A DNA stretch of 64,000 bases from Symsagittifera roscoffensis (Eukaryota; Xenacoelomorpha; Acoela; Convolutidae), in contig NC_087064.1 in the NCBI RefSeq assembly GCF_963678635.1, positions 37,934,706-37,998,705 of the forward strand, in the 5' to 3' direction. The notes under the pieces were generated by a model. That model did not search any database. It was given only the letters and a program-made list of their open reading frames with translations, and was not told the origin of the DNA. Each line of letters starts with the position of its first letter. Position 1 is the stretch's first letter. The position numbers and the translations under genes are program-made. Of the stretch, positions 1 through 10,413 are shown one piece after another.

Positions 1-1
1 A

Positions 2-745
2 GAAAACCCCATTGGTATATTACCAGAAACCCCTACGCTTCTTTCACAACGTAGCACCTCAAGCCTACCCTCAGATTACTTAGGTTCAACACCAACATCT
101 GAACAAATTCGTGAAAATCCCTTAAACCCCACAAACCAAACATCACGACTACCATATTGGACAACACATTCATTCACACAAGGTGAACCAAATTTAATCA
201 ATGATCCAATAGATATTTCTACGGATACAACAACATCCTCGTCACTACCAGAAACATTATCACTACCATCAACACCATCAATAAGCCAGATTTCAACACC
301 GCCTTTTAACTTAAATTTCCCAAATAACCTCGACGCTAGATATCGAGAACAATCATCAACAAATATTCCTTTAAGACTAGACTGGAATACATTCACAGCA
401 CCTCCACCATTATTTGGACAGCACCCAGAAAGTAACCGACTCCACAACTGGGCACTAAATAGACTACAATATAGACAAGACATCCACGAAGACATTCGTG
501 ATCATAACATCCAAATACTCCAACAAAATAGTCTACAATTAAAATTTGAAATCACGGTTAAACTAAACAACATTACTCAACATCCCTACCCATTAAACCC
601 ACCAAATATAACAGCTCAATCACTACCACCACCATTTATAACAACTGAAGTAATATACAAATACGACAGATATACCAAAAAGACAATTGGTTACATCACA
701 TTTTATAACCCATACTCAGGATTATCATACACATGTATATTCTAA
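2..745 (+). CDS. ORF A: P/T/S-rich protein encoded just upstream of env (5' end outside window)
   Basis: The frame is open from base 2 to the TAA at 743-745, 247 codons without a stop; the start lies to the left of the window. The first 110 or so residues are rich in Pro, Thr and Ser. The C-terminal half has a conserved-looking core with aromatic and charged residues (NRLHNWAL, KYDRYTKKT) and ends LSYTCIF. Two related copies occur at 52690-53846 and 55272-56338, where the same C-terminus is recognisable; in copy 2 the frame is preceded by a two-helix hydrophobic segment (52534-52674), so the full protein may be membrane anchored. It overlaps the env ATG by 13 nt. I do not recognise the family. 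A position between integrase and env argues for an accessory or structural role, but that is inference. The frame has few ATG codons and is easily overlooked. Confidence 0.7.
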   Translation, partial: ENPIGILPETPTLLSQRSTSSLPSDYLGSTPTSEQIRENPLNPTNQTSRLPYWTTHSFTQGEPNLINDPIDISTDTTTSSSLPETLSLPSTPSISQISTPPFNLNFPNNLDARYREQSSTNIPLRLDWNTFTAPPPLFGQHPESNRLHNWALNRLQYRQDIHEDIRDHNIQILQQNSLQLKFEITVKLNNITQHPYPLNPPNITAQSLPPPFITTEVIYKYDRYTKKTIGYITFYNPYSGLSYTCIF

Positions 746-3352
746 AAATATTAATTTTTCTCCAACTCTTTTTTCTAGTAATCTCCAATCAGAATATAAA
801 CCCTTCCCCCCGCACAGGACCCCAAGATTTGTTAGTAACACATTACGATTGTGAAGAAAATGAACAAAAAACACTACACAAATATGCAATAAATCAAGTA
901 TCACAATGCGAAACAGAACCACAAGCTATAGAAACAACAAATGTAATAGCGACACTTTATTCAAAAGCCCGAGCAACAACAGGTATAGGATATAAATTCA
1001 CAGCAACATTTTCTGAAAAGAAAGTACATTGTTCACAAGTCTCAAATGGAAATAAAACCGACTTGACCACGAATCATTCTACCAGAGTAATATCGAACGA
1101 CTTTTACATCTCAATCCCGAAAATTGTAAAAACGAGTTACTAAGACTAAATATCACAAGAAATAAAAACACAGATAGAAAATTAGTATATTTCCAAGTTT
1201 TTGCAGATTCTGTACATCAAGCAGAACTTGAAAGATATCAAGGACATATAAAATTAGATGAAAAATACCCCTACAACGGCGCACACGGAAGATTAACTTA
1301 TGACATACACGATAAACACTGGATACCACACATTGGTATAAATGACCCATCAAACTGCAAAGCAGACACAAAAAATAAAGGATATCAAGAAATCATGTTT
1401 TTCGATTGGAAAATACAACTCGAAAAAATACAACTCACACGCGATTTATCTGACAACACCATGATCTATCAAGGAATCAGATTACCTTGTAAAAACGATC
1501 AAGGCTATTGTGACCCTACAACACGAACACAAGCAACAATTGTTTGGTTCCCCGAAGATACATGTACAACATTTCAAGTAGCAAAAATACACGCTCGTAT
1601 GATAAAATTTCACGAAAAATATTTTATACAATCAATTCCATATGAACAAGTCCATCCATCACGAAAACAAAGTTCTAATTTTAGAAACATACACAATATA
1701 GAAATCAAATTGACACGTTTTCAAATATATCAAGAAACAGAACTTGCATGTAAATACAGAAATCCACTTCACAAAACACAATACACCGAGATATTAGTTG
1801 AATACAAAAAAGGATTCGACATGACTACTGGAAAAGTAAAAATCGACCCATACGCCACAAGTCACCCTATAAACGAAGGAACATCATATATACCAGTTGA
1901 TTTTCAAAAAAGTAAAAGTCAACCTGGTGGACATCTAAAGCCCCATGACACTAGAAGCACACGTTTACAAGAACTATCACTAATGAATAGTACATATTTC
2001 GGTAATATCCACTATGATATTCACTTAGATATGAAATTAGACTACACAATTAGCCGAATTTTTCAAGAAATGTCACTCTCTGAATTAGAAACACTTCACC
2101 AACTATGCGAATTAGAAAGGACACAAATCCTACAATCACTTGCACTAGCAGTATTAAAAATACCCTACGCAGGATATTTACTATAAGGAAATAGATCAAA
2201 TTTTTTAGACTACGAAGGAAACATTTTATGGTTCTATACCTGTACCAAAAAAGTATCACCACTATATGTTTTTGAAGATAAATGATGCTATAAAAGAATC
2301 CCTATCTTTTATAAGAATAAAGTACATTTCGTTGACACACTTTCAAGACGCATCTATTTCTGGGATACCGCAGTCCCATGTGGATCAGAAAATAGCCACA
2401 ATGTAGTTCAACTGAACCCTGATGAAGATAAATATTACCTTCTTACCCCATATCCCACATTAATGCAATCACTCAAAAAATTTTCACCTGAAAGCATAAG
2501 AGCTATTGCTCGAAACCCAAATATTGACCTACAATCAATCGGAATATATTCAAAATCCGATATCCAACATCACATTAGAACACAACAATTCCAAGAATTA
2601 TTAACACAAATGGACACTATACAAAGACAATCAATTGACCAAAACTTACGCAAACTTGCCGAAACCGCAGGATTTGCAGATATTTATACACAAGACTATA
2701 GCGGATATTTTAAAGACATTAAAGACTATATATATATCTAAACGGTGAAAAATACTGACCACAAGATATCTCACCTATAAATATTTTTAGCTTTGTTACA
2801 CTCAAAAAGGAAATTCTTGATTTTCTAGGATGGACCTACTACATCTTAGAAAAATTGACTATTTTATACGCAATGTTTAACTTTATAGGATTTCTTTTTT
2901 CACTCTTAAAAGGAATCTACAATACATGCGCTATACACACACAAGTAAATAGACAAGCAAGTGTAGCACGCATACTAGTTGCAGAATTTTTTGGACTTTT
3001 TTCATCATCAATAAACAAAATTCTTTTAGACGCACAAATAAAAGAATACAACACAAAAATAGCAACAAGACAGAACACATATGACGAAGAACATAACAAT
3101 GTAGAAATAACGCCCACAGCACCACAGTTACCACCCCTACCACATAACCATCCATTATCCCTAGTCCCACGAAATTTTCGAAATTTAGCAATAACACATA
3201 ATTCAAATTTTAGACCAACCATATCACAAAGTCCAATTCAACATATAATGACACACCAATCACTAGATGAAAATACATATGAACAAATTATAGAACAACC
3301 CCATACCACCGCTTTTCAGTCTCAAAATAATAATTTTTTTAGCCCACGATGA
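733..3352 (+). pseudogene. env: Env-like membrane glycoprotein, interrupted
   Basis: Starts at ATG 733, inside the end of ORF A. Residues 1-18 are strongly hydrophobic after the start, a typical signal peptide. The ectodomain is Cys-containing; blocks near 2290-2330 (CYKRIPIFYKN) and 2405-2450 (QLNPDEDKYYLLTP) remind me of glycoproteins of chuviruses and of LTR elements that captured them, a class III fusogen-type group. That is recollection, not a search result. A hydrophobic segment near 2860-2925 and a second at about 2985-3035 could be the membrane anchor and cytoplasmic tail. The frame is broken: a shift between about 1050 and 1150, stops at 2184 and 2283, another shift near 2740 and a TGA at 2756. 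The expected intact length is about 870 residues. Its product would act in cell entry if functional; as it stands it is a relic. Confidence 0.65.
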
Positions 3353-5157
3353 GCCGACAACTTGGATCCCTACACCGCTCAAATTCCCACCCAACCAACC
3401 TCAACACTCCAATTACAATAATTCCACTTTTTGCTTTCCCGCCACCCGATTTCCCAACCAATAATGTAACATCAGGCATGAATTCAGACACCAACTCACA
3501 TATCTCAGTTTTATACTCCATTTCACAACTCAATAACCCAAATATCGAAACCCCTGATGAATTTGCAGACTCTGAACCATCTCCATCCAATAATTTTCAA
3601 ACCAACTACTCAGTTTTTTCAAAACCCCCTTTTCAACCAATCCCACCAAATAACCCACTCCCATCCATTTCTACACCCTCTTATGCTTCACAAGTCACCT
3701 CAACCTACTCTTCATTTCATTCAGACCGATCATCCAATTCTCCAGATACTCCCCAAATCTCCCAGGAACTAGATAATTTTATCACCCTACAACAACAACC
3801 CTTCCACCTTGAAAACCCCACTATAAATCAGATTTCATCCACAATAGAATCATCAAACCCACCTACCGCTACACCCTCTTCAGCTTATACCGCATCATTA
3901 GCACCATCATCCACATCCACCGAATCATCAAATAGCACTAATAGAGCTTATCGCACTTTCAAAAGAAAATTCCCGAACCATCCATTCCCAACAAAACCAG
4001 GAACAGCCCGTGAATATGTTAACCATCCAAATCACACTAACACGAAAGATTTTTTAGCAATCACCTTACCTTGATTTCCACAATATACTTTGAACACTCC
4101 TAACAACACTAACGACACACGTAGTTTTGTAGATGAACAAGTTTTAATGCCTACACTTCATTGGACATCATATTATCATTTTACTAACCCCCTTTGCCTA
4201 CCTTTATCTAATACTCACATCGATATAAATAGAAATCAAGATATGCTATATCGACTCATCACATCACTAACACATAGACAATTTACTTATATAGGATATA
4301 AAAAGTCACTAAAAACACACACTGCACCCCGAGCTAACGAATACACGCTAGAATATTACGATCATAACATCATCCGAGCTAACCAAGACCAATTTTTAGA
4401 TGATGACCGTTTCGCTAACCCACAAATCACAGAAAAATTCTTCATCAAAACACCATATGTATTTACAATCAATATATTTGATCGCAAATTCGATCACATC
4501 ATTTCTGAAGCACTAACCGACACACAAGCTTACGAAAGTTTTAAAGAAAAATTTCAATTATTTTCACTAACCTTTCATTTCCTTGCACCACATGAACGAG
4601 ATTTGCACTGCTCACACGACATTATGTTACGCACTAAACAAACCCACACATATACATATTATCGCTTCATACAAAATCACTTTGATCTACACACTCCATC
4701 AGGACAACCACACCACCGTTTTCAATTTATTAACTCTAAGTACACTTCACCATTTTTTCTTAACTTCACATATTGCATCAAAGATACTAACCTTCACGGT
4801 ATTCTTCGCAATTATGATCCCATAACCCAAATGTATATTTTTTGTCCCATCACGAAGACCTTCAACGCAAAAGAATCCAGACCTTTCCTTATCCCACATG
4901 AATTTATTCAACCTATAGAACTCCCAATATTAGAATTCATCCACAACACTAAATACAATCACAAATTATATAATCTCATCCAAAACACACCTTATGATTT
5001 TGCAGTTGGCACTGAAGAACTAAAAACCATTAAAGCACTTCAATTGCTTTGGCCACTGCTTCAAACTAAAAACATCATTCGCATACTAGCAAAATTACTC
5101 ACTAACTCCGACATAATACACGACATCTTCCCCTATGGTTTTTTCCCCGACGACTAA
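3349..5157 (+). pseudogene. Accessory ORF downstream of env (about 602 codons, one internal TGA)
   Basis: Starts at ATG 3349, whose last bases form the env stop (ATGA). Codons run in one frame to TAA 5155-5157, interrupted only by TGA 4072-4074; copy 2 has a sense codon at the matching place, so I treat both parts as one protein. Residues 1 to about 240 are Ser/Thr/Pro/Asn-rich and look disordered. The C-terminal 360 residues look globular, with many aromatic residues (for example LHWTSYYHFTNPL and FILNFTYC-like blocks), no signal peptide and no obvious transmembrane helix. I do not recognise a family. The position 3' of env is where complex retroviruses keep accessory genes, so a regulatory or host-interaction role is possible but unproven. 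The homologous copy is at 58373-59717. Confidence 0.65.
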
Positions 5158-5160
5158 CAG

Positions 5161-5247
5161 GTAAGTATAATTTATACATATTCTTAACTAATAAATTCAA
5201 ATTAAAAAACTAACCATTCTTTATCCACGTCTCATTTTGATTTTTAG
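5161..5247 (+). other. Candidate short intron just after the accessory ORF stop codon
   Basis: CAG|GTAAGTAT, a consensus 5' splice site, begins 3 bases after the TAA. A pyrimidine-rich acceptor (TGATTTTTAG) ends at 5247, giving an intron of 87 nt. In copy 2 the acceptor is retained (TTCTTTTTTAG ending about 59798) but the donor is degraded. No transcript evidence is available here. Confidence 0.4.
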
Positions 5248-6751
5248 TCTTCATCTCACGATCATCTGCAAAATACACAAAAGAAAAATAAAAAATAGAA
5301 AACTTCTTCAAATTGTTCAAAACTCTAATAATCTTTTGCACCAGCTAAATTAAATAAAGTTCATACCAATGTAGTAAATTAATTTATAAATTATTTCCCT
5401 AAAAGCAGTAATTCTAATAATGATGAAAATTTGTAACTTAATTTTTCCCCAAAACTAGCAGTAAAATTGAAATTCTATGTAGTAAATTGATAAGACGAAA
5501 ATGCAGTACTAACCTTTTGATATTTCCATTCACTCGCACAAGAATTCTATCCAAACTCGCACAGCTCGCCCACGAAGAATTGTTTAAATAATGAATTTCA
5601 GTTTCAAGCTTTCACACACAACAACTCTAACACACAATAACAAATTTCAAACTTTCCTTTAACCCGGTTGGAAAGGAATTATATACTAAACAAAACTAAC
5701 CAACGCAGCTTACTAAACACCACAACACATAGAATAACAGCATGACTAAGAAAAGGAAACCAACGGTACCCAAACCGGATTAACCCAGTTTAAAACTGGA
5801 TAATTTATTCTTTTGAAGACTATTATAAAGTCTAAGAAAGAAATAATAAAACACAAAAAAGTCGAAAGACAAACCCATACCAAAAACAATTTGATTTTTG
5901 AAAAAAGGACACAACCAACGAAACATAAGAAAAACCACAAATAAACCCAACATAAAAAGTTATCACATAACAGGACCTCTCACAGAAACCGCACGAAATC
6001 ATACTCCCACTCCTGGCCTAACCCACCAGAGAGGACGTCCTGAGCATGCTCTATAGCCGGCCTAACCCACCGCGCTACATCCACGCTTTGTGACCACACT
6101 TCTATTTTTAATAAGAGGTACTCAAGGGTGAGTAACTCTTCAAAATAACCGAACTAAAACAAAAAGTTTTTGTGAAAACAACTAACCAAAATCATAGTTA
6201 AAACACCGAACTAATAGAAATTTTATAAAATGTAAATTATACCTTGCAGTATATAGATCAGCATACAACACCAAAGACGAACATCCAAAGACAAAAGGAC
6301 CCCACTACACTCGAAAAAGAATGGCCAACCACAATCAATATGCCGTCCACAATCACAACTCAAAGGATTTAGAGTACGACTTGACTTCGCAGAAAAGGAC
6401 TTCATTGAACTAGACCAATGACCACCTCGATGTTCAAGTATACGTACAGATCCGAGTAACCAGGCATCCCCTCCACGCACAATCTCCACGCCATTCCCAG
6501 ACTAGGTTGAACACAAAAGAAGTTCTCTACATGGAACAGAAAAACCTGTCATAGCCAACCATTCTGAAATCAGATTTGAGTTTGTTGCGAAAACCCAGTC
6601 GTTGTCATGAGAAGACACAGCGATTGAACCTGGAACTTCTCTAACAAGAGAACCCAGAAGAAATATGATGTTCGCCAAATACCAACGTCCATCATCCATC
6701 CTTTGAACTGCAGAAGGACAATTCTAAAAAACTCTGTAAAACCCGGATGGG
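5248..6751 (+). other. Long 3' untranslated region of copy 1, no gene seen
   Basis: No convincing ORF on either strand. Blocks are shared with 59800-61270 of copy 2, notably 'cactcctggcctaa' and 'ctatagccggcctaacccac' near 6008-6075 and a segment around 6270-6480. Read on the minus strand, the block near 6075-6050 contains TAGCGCGGTGG, a tRNA A-box-like string, with no matching B box. Confidence 0.45.
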
Positions 6752-7161
6752 TGGAACCTGATCTAAACTACATTTTATGATTGGATAAATTAGATATTTT
6801 ACCACTGTAAAGTATTTAATATTAACCAATCATGATCCATCTAACTAACAACCCACTTATTTGTAAGTGCTGAAATTACTTGTAACTTCAGCACCAGAGA
6901 GATTTGAATTTAACTTAGAATTTAGTTGCCTCTCCTAAGGAACTTCAGCAGCCGCAATAAACCAGTATACCCTAGATCTATTGAGCCTAGCAGAGACTAG
7001 TTAAACAACCTGAGACTAGATAGTATAAGAGTAAGATTAGGATCGGTATTAGACTAAGAAGTTGCACGAATCTATCCGGCCGAAAATAAGATAGCGTGAC
7101 GAGCAGACGGTGTACCCTATCCGAAATTACTCTATGAGTTAACCACGTCGGTCCTAACTCA
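6752..7161 (+). repeat. 3' LTR of env-bearing element copy 1
   Basis: Begins TGGAACC and ends ...CTAACTCA, that is TG...CA. Related repeats occur at 41845-42209, 43133-43351 (5'-truncated) and 61271-61568. Shared blocks are 'ttatttgtaagtgctgaa', 'accagtata', 'aagagtaagattag' and 'gaatctatccggc'. An AATAAA polyadenylation hexamer lies at 6956-6961. No clear polypurine tract precedes it. The flanking host sequence after 7161 starts GGTT; the matching left flank lies outside the window. Confidence 0.65.
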
Positions 7162-8103
7162 GGTTCAATATCATCTGAAAAATCAAATGGAAACATTTGG
7201 AAAGTTCATAGAAAAGAGGAGTTTCAGAAATAATCATTTAAAACTTCTTCCTGATCTTGCCCTTAATCCGTCCAAACTTTCAACCTTCGAATCATCTTAC
7301 TAGAAGTCTGCACCTTTGAAGTTTACAAAATCAAAGGGGAGTGGAGAAGATGCGATGAATCTTTTGTATAATTTTTTCAGAAAATTTGCTGTTTTCTAAA
7401 ACCATAAGCTTCTTATTGATGATAATTTTTATTCAGTATTCTTGTTCTAAATATAATTGTAAAAAGAGAAAGCGAGAGAAAGAGAGAGGGAGTGTTTGAA
7501 CGTTTAATGAACAAAAAGCTTTTCAGGGCGTCAAAATGTTTTTCAAGCTGGGATATTTCAAACAATTTTGACTAACTGAAAGCGTTTTCAAAAAACTACT
7601 TCGCTCGGATTTTAGGAAAAATACTTCAATACTTCTTTCAGATGGAGTAAGAATCAGAAAAAAACTAGACTCAAAGTTTCGCCTCGTCTTCAATTATTAA
7701 TGCATTCTATTGAGAGTAAGAACAGATGAAGAAAGCAAAACGAAATCCGGACAAGACAGCAGAATAAATGCCTGATTTATTTATGTGTTTTCCTTTTGAA
7801 TTGTTTTCTACTCATCAAATTGATTTTGAAGGCAAAAATTCAATCGGCGTGAACCAGTGTGGCTTCGGAAGAAATCGATTGATCAGCTCAGTTTATTTTT
7901 CGTTCTTCATCTTTCGAAAAAAAATTTCAAATTTCATCTTCAAAAAGTTTGAAGAAATGATTTAGGCGTGAAAAAAGCCCATATAGACTTTGCGTGAAAA
8001 CTTCGAAATCAAATTTTCTTAAAAAGGGGGCAATATTTTTTTGGATAAATACAAGTTAAGATAACTGAGCTAATTCAAAAATGCGTTAGTACCTTCTTGG
8101 TAC
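7162..8103. other. Non-coding flank between LTR and VAT1 exon 2
   Basis: AT-rich sequence with a GA-rich microsatellite near 7464-7492. I searched the minus strand for a third VAT1 exon and found nothing convincing. It is probably the start of VAT1 intron 2, into which the retroelement inserted. Confidence 0.5.
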
Positions 8104-8461
8104 CTGTCAAACAGGTAAGTATATAGCCCCATTTTCCTCAATTGCGTGTGTTTTTCCTTGGAAGCAGTTCCGATTAGGGTCACATTTTCCAGCAGGTTAC
8201 ACAACTGGGCACACGCACAGCCGACCCCACCTCCGGCCGAATGGATCAGAGCTATTTTGTCCTTTTTAATTGACACCACATGAAATAGTATCAGATAGGC
8301 TGTGACGTAGTTGAGAAGAAGGGCGGCCCCGTCCTCGAAGCTCATTCCTTGTGGCATGCGGTAACAGCGGTTCACAGGGGCCACTACGTACTCAGCCATG
8401 GAGCCAAACCGAGTCAGGGCTATGACGGGGGCACCCTTGGGAAATCCCTCTGCGCCCTCGC
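8104..8461 (-). CDS. VAT1: VAT1-like oxidoreductase, exon 2
   Basis: Synaptic vesicle membrane protein VAT-1 belongs to the zinc-independent quinone oxidoreductase branch of the medium-chain dehydrogenase/reductase superfamily. This exon follows an acceptor reading ATTTCAG at 8468-8462 and completes the phase-1 codon of exon 1 to give a Gly-Glu-Gly junction. It encodes SMAEYVVAP, then the Rossmann nucleotide-binding turn HSAGGGVGCACAQL, and ends in LYTYLFD before a donor AG|GTACCA (exon end 8104). Downstream catalytic-domain exons expected at lower coordinates are not seen: a plus-strand retroelement occupies 1-7161. Either that element sits in a long intron 2, or the gene is truncated. Exon GC content is clearly above that of its surroundings, as expected for a selected coding exon. 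Confidence 0.85.
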
Positions 8462-8719
8462 CTGAAATGAAAGGGGAGTGGTCAAATTAAATTATGAATG
8501 AGGCTGCGATATACACTATTCAAAGTATGATCACAAAGAATCGCTCCTTTGAAATTTGTTTTCAATGTTGATATAACTTGGAAACTAATTTTCCAAAGAT
8601 TCCCTTTTTCGTTGATAAAAAAGCGTTTGCTTTCCAAATGAACATATTTTTAGCCTGTTACACTTTGGATGTAGGTTTTTACATCTATTTCTGCTTACCC
8701 GCACTTAGTAAAAGAGGAA

Positions 8720-8935
8720 ACTATAGATTATAATAGATTTTTCTTGTCAGTCACCATAAATTTCGACAAAATTAGATTATAATCAATTAAAAATGGATTA
8801 TAACGTTACTACTTTTCGAAAACATAAAAATCACTATAATCGATAATTTTTTCTCAAAATTTAATGAATTATAATCCATTATAATGGATTATAATCCATT
8901 ATAAGGGATTATAATCCATTATTTTTCATCGAACG
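8720..8935. repeat. Cluster of GGATTATAATCC-type palindromic motifs
   Basis: TTATAATC / GATTATAA core motifs recur many times in both orientations; at 8862-8925 they run nearly back to back as ATTATAATCCATTATAATGG. Similar clusters lie at 9555-9830 and 62405-62590. Confidence 0.6.
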
Positions 8936-9093
8936 TCATTGCTTCATTTCGTTTTATTTTTTTTTTTGTGCATTTCAGTTGATTATTCAAAAAAAAAACG
9001 TCATCGTTTGATTTCGATTCATTTTTGTTTTGTTTTTTTGTGCTTTTCAGTTCTTTACCGAACTAGAAGAAACTGAATCGTTGTACTTATAGT

Positions 9094-9501
9094 CAGGGGG
9101 CCTAGGTTTTTCTCGAGGGGGGGTGGGCGGATTTTCAAAAATTTTTCGAAAATTTTGAAAATTTTTTATAGGTCAACCAAATTGGTTTTCCGAGCTCTCC
9201 TAAAGCACTAAAAAGACGCTGTTTTGGCCAAATTTTCTGTGCTGCAGGCAAATTTTTGAAAAAACAGGTCAAAAAAGCCGTTTTGGGCACTTTTTTGAAA
9301 ATTCTGACAAATAAATGCGTTTTTTTTTGGCGCGCGCTCCTCGTCAAAGTTAGTATATATGGGCGCCAAAGGCGCCTGTAGAAAAATTTTAGGGTCGTCG
9401 GCCAAAAATGGATTGCTTAAAAAGTACCAAAGGGGGGAACCTTTGGGTCGGCAGGAGGTCGAATCCCTGAGGGGGGCCGACCCCTCCTAAATCCGCCCCT
9501 G
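9094..9501. mobile_element. hAT-like MITE
   Basis: The 408-bp element begins CAGGGGGCC and ends GCCCCTG, so the terminal inverted repeat CAGGGG is visible. It is flanked by 8-bp direct repeats CTTATAGT (9086-9093) and CTTATAGC (9502-9509), 7 of 8 matching. An 8-bp target duplication with CAGGGG ends is typical of hAT transposons. The interior has G-rich ends and no credible transposase, so it is non-autonomous. Confidence 0.75.
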
Positions 9502-9554
9502 CTTATAGCTTAAACTTAAACTTAAATTAAATTGGTTTTTTCAGTGTTTTATGC

Positions 9555-9830
9555 AGAATAGCTAAATTATAATCCATTATAATTAATTTTTTTGTATAAT
9601 AATATTTCGATAGAAAAAAGGATTATAATAGATTACAAGAGATTACAAGAGATTTTCGGAAAAACTATAATCAGTTATAATTGATTATAATTTTGTAAAA
9701 TGTCACTAAAAATTTTATCATTAAAATGGACTATAAATCGTTTAAACACCTGAAATTGGCGCTTATAATTAATTGTAATTTTGCTGAAAGTACGATTATA
9801 ATGATAATATAATTGATTGTTTTCTCTTTT
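9555..9830. repeat. Second ATTATAAT palindrome cluster
   Basis: Repeats of ATTATAATC/GATTATAAT and GATTACAAGA motifs in VAT1 intron 1, the same type as 8720-8935. Confidence 0.5.
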
Positions 9831-10082
9831 TACTGAGTGCGAGTAGATTCTAAAATGTGCATATATAATCGTAAAATGATAAGAAAACGTGGTATTCAGT
9901 CAGCAAAATTGAGAATATACTATTTAAAATCACCAGGTGTTCTCGAGATAGGAAATATTTTGTGTTCCAGACCGGTGTTTTTTTTTTCAAATTAATTCAC
10001 CCTAATTTTTTTGTCACATTTTACGAAAAAGTGTAGTTTAATCAATGTGGTTTAAGTGCGTTTTAAACAATGGATAAATTAC

Positions 10083-10413
10083 CCAGTTCTTCAACGTATC
10101 CCGCGCATTCGTATCCCAAAATGAGTGGCGTGTTTGGAAGGTTATCAGTGGCCCCCTGTCGCACCAAAAGGTCATTGAAGTTCATGCCGCACGCCTGAAC
10201 ACGGATGAGAACTTCGCCGGGACCCACCATGGGCTGCGGGGATTTGTACACTTTCACCTTGGACAGATTTCCGAATCCTGTGAGGACGACTGATCGCATC
10301 TCTTTCATGTCTGGTGTGGCAGGTACTTGACCTTGACCCTGTTGTTGACCTTGCATGGCTCCGCCAGCATCCATCTGGCTTCCACCTCCCATCGGCCCGC
10401 TTTGTTGAAACAT
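10083..10413 (-). CDS. VAT1: VAT1-like oxidoreductase, exon 1 (start)
   Basis: The exon encodes 110 residues plus one base. Residues 1-36 are a Gly/Gln/Met-rich low-complexity leader (GGAMQGQQQGQGQ), probably disordered. Residues 38-110 match the N-terminal catalytic domain of VAT1/quinone oxidoreductase proteins: RSVVLTGFG, KVYKSP, PGEVLIRVQACGMNFNDLL and ILGYECAGYVEEL. The GMNFNDLLVRQG block is diagnostic of this family. ATG 10413 is preceded by TATTTTTAG|AACTAAAACT, so a 3' splice site lies 10 bases upstream; a 5' non-coding exon, or trans-splicing of a leader, is possible. Donor at 10082-10081. This is the only host gene recognised in the window. Confidence 0.88.

Larger units (their letters stand above)
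1..7161 (+). mobile_element. Env-bearing LTR retroelement, copy 1 (3' half; 5' half lies outside the window)
   Basis: The stretch holds, in order, ORF A, an env-like gene, an accessory ORF, a 1.6-kb untranslated region and a terminal repeat. The same order and related sequence recur at 52690-61568, downstream of recognisable gag and pol, which identifies this as the 3' half of the same family. The plus strand is very rich in A and C and poor in G. The element lies antisense to the VAT1-like gene. It is less decayed than copy 2: ORF A is fully open and the accessory ORF has a single stop. Confidence 0.8.
8462..10082 (-). other. VAT1 intron 1
   Basis: Donor CTGG|GTAATT at 10082 and acceptor TTTCAG at 8462, 1,621 nt. 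It contains a hAT-type MITE (9094-9501) and two clusters of ATTATAAT palindromic motifs. Confidence 0.8.

Noticed and set aside
2283-4074. TGA read as sense (alternative genetic code or recoding)
   Set aside because: TAA and TAG stops and frameshifts are also present, and the host VAT1 exons use the standard code; simple decay explains it.
4583-4825. Overlapping plus-strand ORF inside the accessory gene
   Set aside because: Out-of-frame shadow of a clearly longer open frame.
6050-6080. tRNA gene on the minus strand (TAGCGCGGTGG A-box-like)
   Set aside because: No B box and no cloverleaf; the same block occurs in copy 2 as part of the element's 3' region.
9135-9405. Two overlapping minus-strand ORFs
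   Set aside because: Lie within the 408-bp MITE, overlap each other, no family resemblance.
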